Below, one piece after another: positions 58,792-64,000 of a stretch of DNA of 64,000 nt; within the stretch, counting starts at the first letter, position 1; every line of letters starts with the position of its first letter. The notes under the pieces were generated by a model that was not told the DNA's origin, ran no database searches, and saw only the letters and a program-made list of their open reading frames with translations. This stretch comes from Leifsonia sp052114085 (GTDB taxonomy: Bacteria > Actinomycetota > Actinomycetes > Actinomycetales > Microbacteriaceae), in contig NZ_JBFREB010000001.1 in NCBI RefSeq assembly GCF_052114085.1, positions 930,001-994,000 of the forward strand, read 5' to 3'. The translations under genes and the position numbers were made by a program.

Positions 58792-61097
58792 TCCACAGGC
58801 GGCCGCTGCAGCACGAGGAAGCGGGCTCCGTACGCGGGGACGCCGAGCGGGAAGCTGGCCAGATCGTCCACCGTTCCGACCTCGCTGCCGTCGGCGGCAT
58901 CCGTCACCAGGGCGCGGTGGGGGAGCGCCTCCGACCGCACCGTGCCGTCCACCGGTGAGCCCGTCATGTTGAGCACGGTGAGCTGCACGACGGGGAGGCC
59001 CTGGTCATCCAGCGTCTCCAGCTCGTGGACCATCACCAGCATCCCGGGGTGCGCCACGTCCGGCACGTCCACCTGGCGCGCCGTAGCGATTCCCCAACGG
59101 TTCCGGATGCGCAGCAGCTGACGCAGGCGACTCGCGAACGAGTTCCGTCGCTTCAGCTGCTCCGGCAGGGTGCCGTAGAGAGCCCGGGCCCGCGGCATCC
59201 CCGAGGCGGAGCGCTGTTCCTCCGGGGCGACGCCGAGGAGGTCGTGTGCCCCGCGTTCCACCCAGCGGGTGTCGCCCTCGGCGATCAGGTCGGCCACCTC
59301 CTGGCGCGGCAGGGTCAGCGCGCCGAGCAGGTCCCACCCCGAAAGCGCGAAGACACCGGGCTGCCACGCGTTGAACGCGGCGAGCAGCAGGTGGGCGTCG
59401 CGGATCGCCGGGATGTCCGCCTCCGTGATCGAGTCGAGTGTGGCGTGCCCCTGGGTGGCGGCGATGAGCGAGGCCGAGGTGCAGGCGATGCCGTTGGTGG
59501 TGAAGACGAGGTTGTAGTCGGCGGCCGGCTCGGTGATCGCCTCGGTGAGGTCGGCGCGGATGCGCTGCGCCAGCTCCCCGCCCGTGGTCTCCTCACCACG
59601 GAACGTGTACACGTCGTTCTGATGCAGGGTCGCCCAGTGCACGAGCTCGTAGGTGAGCTCGTCGTGGTTCTGGAGGCCGTGCACGAGGCTCGCGGGTTCG
59701 ACGCCCAGCTCCAGAGAGGTGCGGAGCGTCAGCCGCAGGAACTCGGTGTCGCCCGTCGCCAGGGCATGGTGATAGGCGGGACGGTTGATGAAGTCGTACG
59801 ACAGGTCCGCGCCGACCGCGGCCGTGTCGCGGATGTCCTCGACGGTCAGATTCAGCTCCTGGAACGTGAAGCCGCCCACCTTCCGGACCATGCCGGCGAT
59901 GATGTGGTTCGCCGCGTGCGAGAGAGGGTGCCCCTCCGACCAGGCCGGCATGCCCTCCGCGCTCTTCTCGACGCCGAGGAACCCGTTGGCGTCCAGACGC
60001 AGCGCGCTCGTCCCGAGGTCACCGAGCGAGTGCAGCGCGTCGCCGATGACGAGGCGCATGCCCGAGAACGTGGGGTCGAGCCAGTTGACCGACGGCTGGC
60101 CCTCCTTGAAGTAGTGGAGGTAGACCCAGCGGCGGGTGATGCCGTCCACGCCGATCACCGGTGCGGTCGCACTCCAGTTCGTCTCCTTCACGCCGGGCGC
60201 GAAGAAGATGACCCGCTGCAGCTCCCCGATGATGTATCCGCGCTCGGCGAGCGAGGCCTCGGTCGCCAGATCGAGGTTGACCGAGTCGCGGCCCTCGGGA
60301 ATTTCGGGCAGGAGGTGCCACTCGTCGGGCGGGATCTCCACCATGTGGTAGATGCCGGGGTAGTCCTTGAAGGCCATCTCGGCGAGACGGAAGTCTGCGC
60401 CCTTGCCGGTGTGCCCGGGGACGATGTCGTCGATGACGCTGCCGCCGTGCTCCTCGGCCACGTCCGTCACCCGGCGGAACGTCTCCTCGTCGCCGAAGGC
60501 GGGATCGATCTGCGTGCCGATGCGGTCGAAGTGGCCGTCCACGCTCGGCGTCTCCTGCCAGCCGCGGATGCCGCCGGCGCGCTTCACCGGACCGGTGTGG
60601 ACGCCGTTGATACCGATCCGCTCGAACGCGGTCCACAGCTCCGGGTCGGCGAGGGCGGTCAGGAACGACTCACCGGGGCGGGTGATCAACGAGATCGGGT
60701 ATGCGGTGAACCACACGTCGGACGTGGCGAGGGCGCGCCGCGCATCCGGCCGAGCGTACGGGTTGCGCCACATGCTCGGTGAGCCGGACAGCTGGCGGCT
60801 GAGCACGTCGGCATCCTTGAGCATGGACTGGCGGACCAGCCACTCGACGTACGCCGGGTTCTGCCCGTTGGCCGCGCGCGGATCGGAGAACGTGCGGCGG
60901 ATGCTGCCGCCGCGGAGGTTCGTGCGTGGCCGCAGCCGGCGCGGGCGCGCCGGGTAGAGCTGCTCGTCGTAGGTGATCTCCTCCGGCGGCTGTTCGTCCG
61001 TCGCCTCCATCTCCGCCTCAGGCGTCGACTCCACCTGCCCGGATTCGATGGGCTCGCTCTGGGTCTGCTCGGTCACCCCGGGTGCCTCGTCGTTCAC
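58785..61097 (-). CDS. GH13 enzyme, maltose alpha-D-glucosyltransferase (trehalose synthase)-like
   Basis: A 770-residue GH13 protein. The acidic, Glu/Pro-rich first 45 residues look disordered. Catalytic regions: DDIVPGHTG (I), ALRLDANG with nucleophile Asp369 (II), FTFQEL with acid/base Glu414 (III), and GLQNHDEL (IV). SPSMWRNPYARPDARRA and a C-terminal beta domain match actinobacterial proteins named maltose glucosyltransferase. Trehalose synthesis from maltose is the likely reaction, but the loops differ from classical TreS. GTG 61097 is chosen because AGGAG precedes it by five bases. Confidence 0.75.
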   Translation of the reverse strand: MNDEAPGVTEQTQSEPIESGQVESTPEAEMEATDEQPPEEITYDEQLYPARPRRLRPRTNLRGGSIRRTFSDPRAANGQNPAYVEWLVRQSMLKDADVLSRQLSGSPSMWRNPYARPDARRALATSDVWFTAYPISLITRPGESFLTALADPELWTAFERIGINGVHTGPVKRAGGIRGWQETPSVDGHFDRIGTQIDPAFGDEETFRRVTDVAEEHGGSVIDDIVPGHTGKGADFRLAEMAFKDYPGIYHMVEIPPDEWHLLPEIPEGRDSVNLDLATEASLAERGYIIGELQRVIFFAPGVKETNWSATAPVIGVDGITRRWVYLHYFKEGQPSVNWLDPTFSGMRLVIGDALHSLGDLGTSALRLDANGFLGVEKSAEGMPAWSEGHPLSHAANHIIAGMVRKVGGFTFQELNLTVEDIRDTAAVGADLSYDFINRPAYHHALATGDTEFLRLTLRTSLELGVEPASLVHGLQNHDELTYELVHWATLHQNDVYTFRGEETTGGELAQRIRADLTEAITEPAADYNLVFTTNGIACTSASLIAATQGHATLDSITEADIPAIRDAHLLLAAFNAWQPGVFALSGWDLLGALTLPRQEVADLIAEGDTRWVERGAHDLLGVAPEEQRSASGMPRARALYGTLPEQLKRRNSFASRLRQLLRIRNRWGIATARQVDVPDVAHPGMLVMVHELETLDDQGLPVVQLTVLNMTGSPVDGTVRSEALPHRALVTDAADGSEVGTVDDLASFPLGVPAYGARFLVLQRPPVDQ

Positions 61098-61137
61098 TCG
61101 GTCTCCTTCCGTGCCTGCCAACGTAGACCTGTGCGGG

Positions 61138-61542
61138 TCACTCGCTGAGACGTTCGATGAGCTGGCCTTTGGTGAGCCGCGAGACGTTCAGGAGGCCGCG
61201 TGAGCGTGCCACATCCCGGAGCGCCTGGACGCTGAGCTGATCGAGCTCGGGGTCGTGCGGGACGGGCGTCGTGACGGACCCGGCGAATTCGACGGTCGAT
61301 TCGACCTCCGTGTCGCGGACGGACGGCAGAGGCGGTGTGAGGTCGACCCCGACGGCGCTGTCGCCCGGGCCGCTGTTGCCACCACCCACCAGAGCGGCGA
61401 GCTCCTTCTCGAGTTCGCGGGCGCGCTTCTTCACCTTCTTCGTGCCGAGCTTGTCCGCGGCCTTCCGGGCGTCGGCGACCGCTTTCTCGGCGCGGTCCAA
61501 CGCCTTGGCGGCCGCCTTCTCCAGTTTCTTCTGCTTCGCCAT
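61138..61542 (-). CDS. Lys/Ala-rich protein with C-terminal Rho-N/SAP-like motif
   Basis: A 134-residue protein. Residues 1-55 form a highly charged coiled coil (AKALDRAEKAVADARKAADK), followed by a Gly/Ser/Pro linker. Residues about 95-134 (LSVQALRDVARSRGLLNVSR, then TKGQLIERL) look like a Rho N-terminal or SAP DNA/RNA-binding helix-extended loop. GGAG lies five bases before ATG 61542. Upstream of the GH13 gene by 40 bases on the same strand. Possibly nucleoid- or RNA-associated. Confidence 0.7.
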   Translation of the reverse strand: MAKQKKLEKAAAKALDRAEKAVADARKAADKLGTKKVKKRARELEKELAALVGGGNSGPGDSAVGVDLTPPLPSVRDTEVESTVEFAGSVTTPVPHDPELDQLSVQALRDVARSRGLLNVSRLTKGQLIERLSE

Positions 61543-61687
61543 GCCACTCCGATCGGTCACTCTGTCCGGTGGTTCGCGGAAGGGCGCCGTCGATTTCGTG
61601 CACCCTCACCCCGCACGGTGCCACGTGGCGGAGGGGAGGGCAAGGCACAGGTGCCCGTTCGCGCCTTTCGGCTGCCCGCGGCACCCG

Positions 61688-62329
61688 TCAATAGGCGAAG
61701 TGAACCTGGGCGCGGCTGCGCGACGGAGTCTCGATCTCGTCGACGACGGCCTGTGCGAAGTCCTCTCCGCCGATGAAGGACGAACCGTCGGCGTCGAACA
61801 GCGCGACATCGTCACCGACCCGGTACGCGCCGCGCGGCTCCGTCGGTGCGGCATAGGCTCCGTAGGTCGCTGCCGGGCTGACGAAGACCCAATCCAGGCC
61901 CTCGGGCGCGTCGGCGATCAGGGCGTCCAGCACGGCGTTCAGTTCGCGGGCCTCGTCGGCGAACTCGGGCGGCAGGTCGTCGCCCTCTGCGAATCGAGGG
62001 GCGCCGGGTGCCGGGCGGAGCGAGCTGAAGCCGCCGATCACGACCAGGCGGGCTCCGGATGCGGCAGCCAGCTCGGCCAGGCGGCCGTAGCGATGCCCGA
62101 GCGTGCCGGCGCTGTCGCCGCGGGGGGAGACGGTCGCCACGATCACGTCGGCCCCGGCGACAGCCTGGTCCGGCTCGTCCGCGGAACCGGTCAGGTACCG
62201 GACGCCCTCCACCGGTTCGGCGGGCTCCGAGCGGCTCAGCGAGGTGACGCGGTGCCCGCGCGATGCGGCCTCCGCGGCGATGTGGCTCCCGGTGAACCCG
62301 GTGCCTCCGATGATCGTGATGTCCGCCAT
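61688..62329 (-). CDS. NAD(P)-binding oxidoreductase (atypical SDR)
   Basis: A 213-residue Rossmann protein with the TIIGGTGFTGSHIAAEA nucleotide loop and LSRSEPAEPV following the second strand. ARLVVIGGFSSLRPAPG and DWVFVSPAATYG match the SDR_a5-like group often annotated as NAD(P)H-binding. Divergent from the NhaA gene. Substrate unknown. Confidence 0.82.
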   Translation of the reverse strand: MADITIIGGTGFTGSHIAAEAASRGHRVTSLSRSEPAEPVEGVRYLTGSADEPDQAVAGADVIVATVSPRGDSAGTLGHRYGRLAELAAASGARLVVIGGFSSLRPAPGAPRFAEGDDLPPEFADEARELNAVLDALIADAPEGLDWVFVSPAATYGAYAAPTEPRGAYRVGDDVALFDADGSSFIGGEDFAQAVVDEIETPSRSRAQVHFAY

Positions 62330-62429
62330 GTCGGTGCCTTTCGCGAGGCGACTCTCGCCCCTTCAGCATCCGCAACCGGGGGAGCGCAGGCTTTCTTCCC
62401 GAGGGCGTGACCCGGGCTGCCGCACTCGG

Positions 62430-62435
62430 TAGAGT
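62430..62435 (+). promoter_or_regulatory. Leaderless promoter -10 box of the NhaA gene
   Basis: TAGAGT ends seven bases before the GTG at 62443, and there is no ribosome site between, so the transcript probably starts at the start codon. Confidence 0.5.
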
Positions 62436-62442
62436 TGCGCCC

Positions 62443-64000
62443 GTGACCATCCCGCTCACTGTCATCCAGCGTTCCCCCGACCCGGAGTCGGCCGGGCAGT
62501 CGCGGGAACGGCGGCCGAGCATCGCGGACCGGTTCCGCGCGATGGGGCGCAGCCGGATCGGCGCGCTGCTCCTCGTCGCGGCGACGCTGATCGCGATCGT
62601 CTGGGCAAACATCTCCTTCGCCGGCTACCAGCAGTTCTGGGATACGCGCCTCACGCTCGGCGTCGGCGACCTCCACCTCGACTTCACCCTCCACGCACTC
62701 GTCAACGACGCCCTGATGGCCATCTTCTTCTTCACGGTCGGCCTGGAGGTGCGGCGCGAGTTCGCGATCGGCGAGCTGACCAGCTGGTCGCGCGCGGTCG
62801 TGCCGGTCGTGGCCGCCGTGTTCGGGCTGGCGGTGCCCGCGGTCATCTACGTGCTGTTCACCCTGGGCACCGGTATGGAGCACGCCTGGGGGGTCGTGAT
62901 CTCCACCGACACGGCGTTCCTCGTCGGGGCGCTCGCCCTGGTCGGTCCGCACGCGACCGGCCGGCTGCGCGTCTTCCTGCTCGCCCTCGCCGTCGTGGAT
63001 GACATCGGCGCCCTGAGCATCATCGCGCTCATCTACACCCAGAACTTCAACCCGGTGCCGCTCATCGTCGCCGCGGTGGGTCTCGTCGGGGTGTACTTCA
63101 CGCGCTACCTGCGCGGCGGGCGTGGTCCGGTGTACGCGACGCTCGCCGTCATCGTGTGGCTCGCCTTCCTCGCCTCCGGTGTGCATCCCACGCTCGCCGG
63201 TGTGGCGATCGCGCTCCTGATCCCGGTCTACCGTCCGAACCGTACAGACGTGGAGCACGCACTGGATCTCGCGCGCACCTTCCGGCAGTCGCCGAACACC
63301 GAGTACGCCCGTGCCGCCGCGAACAGCCTCCGCGAGTCGATCTCGATCAATGAACGCCTGCAGTCGGCGTGGTCGCCCTACGTGGCGTACGTCGTGCTGC
63401 CGCTGTTCGCGCTGGCGAACGCCGGCGTGCGGCTCAGCGGCGACATCCTGGTCGGAGCGCTGGTCTCTCCGGTCGCCTGGGGCGTGCTGGTCGGCCTGGT
63501 GGTCGGCAAGTTCGTCGGTGTCTTCGGCTCGACCGCGCTGCTGCGCCTGCTGCGGATCGGCGACTTCGGGCCGGGCCTGACGATCGACCGGCTCGCCGGC
63601 GGCGCGGCCCTGTGCGGCATCGGCTTCACGATCTCGCTGTTCATCGTCGACCTCGCGATCCCCGGCGAGGAGGCGCAGAACGCCGCCCGCGTCGGTGTGC
63701 TCGCGGCCACGGTCGTCGCGTTCGTTGTCGCGACGCTGCTGTTCCGTATCTCCGACGCGCGTCGGCCCAAGGATGAGGCGGGGCTCACCCTCGTGCGGCC
63801 CGTCGACCCGGCGCGCGATCACATCTTCGGCGCACTGGACGCACCGTTCGAAATCGTCGAGTACGGCGACTTCCAGTGCGGATTCTGCCTGAAGGCGACC
63901 GGCTCGGTCTTCGAGGTGCAGCGCGAGCTCGGCGACCGACTCCGCTACGTCTGGCGGCACGCACCGTTGACACGCTTCCACCCGAACGCGCTCGCCGCTG
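62443..64000 (+). CDS. nhaA: NhaA Na+/H+ antiporter fused to a thioredoxin/DsbA-like domain (3' end beyond window)
   Basis: At least 519 residues, cut by the window edge. Residues about 35-440 are an NhaA antiporter with STDTAFLVGAL and the ion-binding pair Asp186-Asp187 in VVDDIGALS. After VRPVDPARDHIFGALDAPFE comes a DsbA/thioredoxin-like domain with FQCGFC (Cys479, Cys482). Such NhaA-thioredoxin fusions are known in actinobacteria. It exchanges sodium for protons across the membrane. The GTG start at 62443 follows a TAGAGT box. Confidence 0.9.
   Translation, partial: MTIPLTVIQRSPDPESAGQSRERRPSIADRFRAMGRSRIGALLLVAATLIAIVWANISFAGYQQFWDTRLTLGVGDLHLDFTLHALVNDALMAIFFFTVGLEVRREFAIGELTSWSRAVVPVVAAVFGLAVPAVIYVLFTLGTGMEHAWGVVISTDTAFLVGALALVGPHATGRLRVFLLALAVVDDIGALSIIALIYTQNFNPVPLIVAAVGLVGVYFTRYLRGGRGPVYATLAVIVWLAFLASGVHPTLAGVAIALLIPVYRPNRTDVEHALDLARTFRQSPNTEYARAAANSLRESISINERLQSAWSPYVAYVVLPLFALANAGVRLSGDILVGALVSPVAWGVLVGLVVGKFVGVFGSTALLRLLRIGDFGPGLTIDRLAGGAALCGIGFTISLFIVDLAIPGEEAQNAARVGVLAATVVAFVVATLLFRISDARRPKDEAGLTLVRPVDPARDHIFGALDAPFEIVEYGDFQCGFCLKATGSVFEVQRELGDRLRYVWRHAPLTRFHPNALAA

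Noticed and set aside
62236..63981. 581-codon open frame on the minus strand
   Set aside because: Antisense to NhaA; consists almost only of charged residues.
1..64000. CRISPR array, transposon, integrase or rRNA
   Set aside because: No regularly spaced direct repeats, no transposase or integrase motifs and no rRNA sequence were seen on reading both strands.

Overview
The window comes from a high-GC Gram-positive bacterium, most likely an actinomycete of the Microbacteriaceae (Leifsonia-like). The evidence is strong G/C third-position preference, many GTG and TTG starts, leaderless TANNNT promoters, a class-E type LANTG sorting signal, CWB2 cell-wall repeats, an HSL-type esterase and an NhaA-thioredoxin fusion. 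No taxonomic marker gene is present, so the family assignment is inference.

Left part, 1 to about 10.7 kb: an accessory region that looks less GC-rich than the rest (judged by eye, not computed). It holds an arginase end, an HxlR regulator divergent from a YhgE/Pip-like membrane protein, alpha/beta hydrolases, a DUF302 / carbonic anhydrase / VOC operon, a TetR divergent from an F420-type NADP oxidoreductase, a LysR and an NmrA-type oxidoreductase. Four copies of one promoter-like element lie here. The region ends near a 3' fragment of a proline-type tRNA (10719-10758), which looks like an old attachment site. Three more hydrolases follow at 11.0-13.7 kb.

13.9-29.3 kb: an alpha-galactoside uptake and degradation locus. 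It comprises an intracellular GH97, a CUT1 ABC importer (binding protein and two permeases, no ATPase), a GH36 alpha-galactosidase and an aldose 1-epimerase in one tight operon. A convergent AraC regulator, a DUF5107-TPR protein and a secreted GH97 with two C-terminal carbohydrate-binding-like domains follow.

29.3-43.6 kb: surface and housekeeping genes. A small membrane protein is paired with a modular exported protein of unknown function. Then come a beta-propeller/CWB2 wall protein, a septum-formation-type protein, an aldo/keto reductase, a glycine-rich sortase substrate, a GNAT, a beta-carbonic anhydrase, an HSL esterase, a Mug-type DNA glycosylase, an exported HNH nuclease, a PadR-ABC1 kinase pair and a thioredoxin.

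43.8-56.0 kb: a complete L-rhamnose system. A LacI regulator diverges from an ABC importer (ATPase, two permeases, binding protein), rhamnose mutarotase, isomerase, a fused rhamnulose-1-phosphate aldolase/lactaldehyde dehydrogenase, rhamnulokinase and an FMN L-lactate dehydrogenase. Together they predict L-rhamnose to dihydroxyacetone phosphate plus pyruvate.

56.0-64.0 kb: a MarR / F420-type reductase / luciferase-like oxidoreductase operon, a GH13 trehalose-synthase-like enzyme, a Lys/Ala-rich protein with a Rho-N/SAP-like tail, an NAD(P)-binding oxidoreductase, and the start of an NhaA antiporter fused to a thioredoxin-like domain that runs off the right edge. No CRISPR array, transposase, integrase or intact tRNA/rRNA gene was found.
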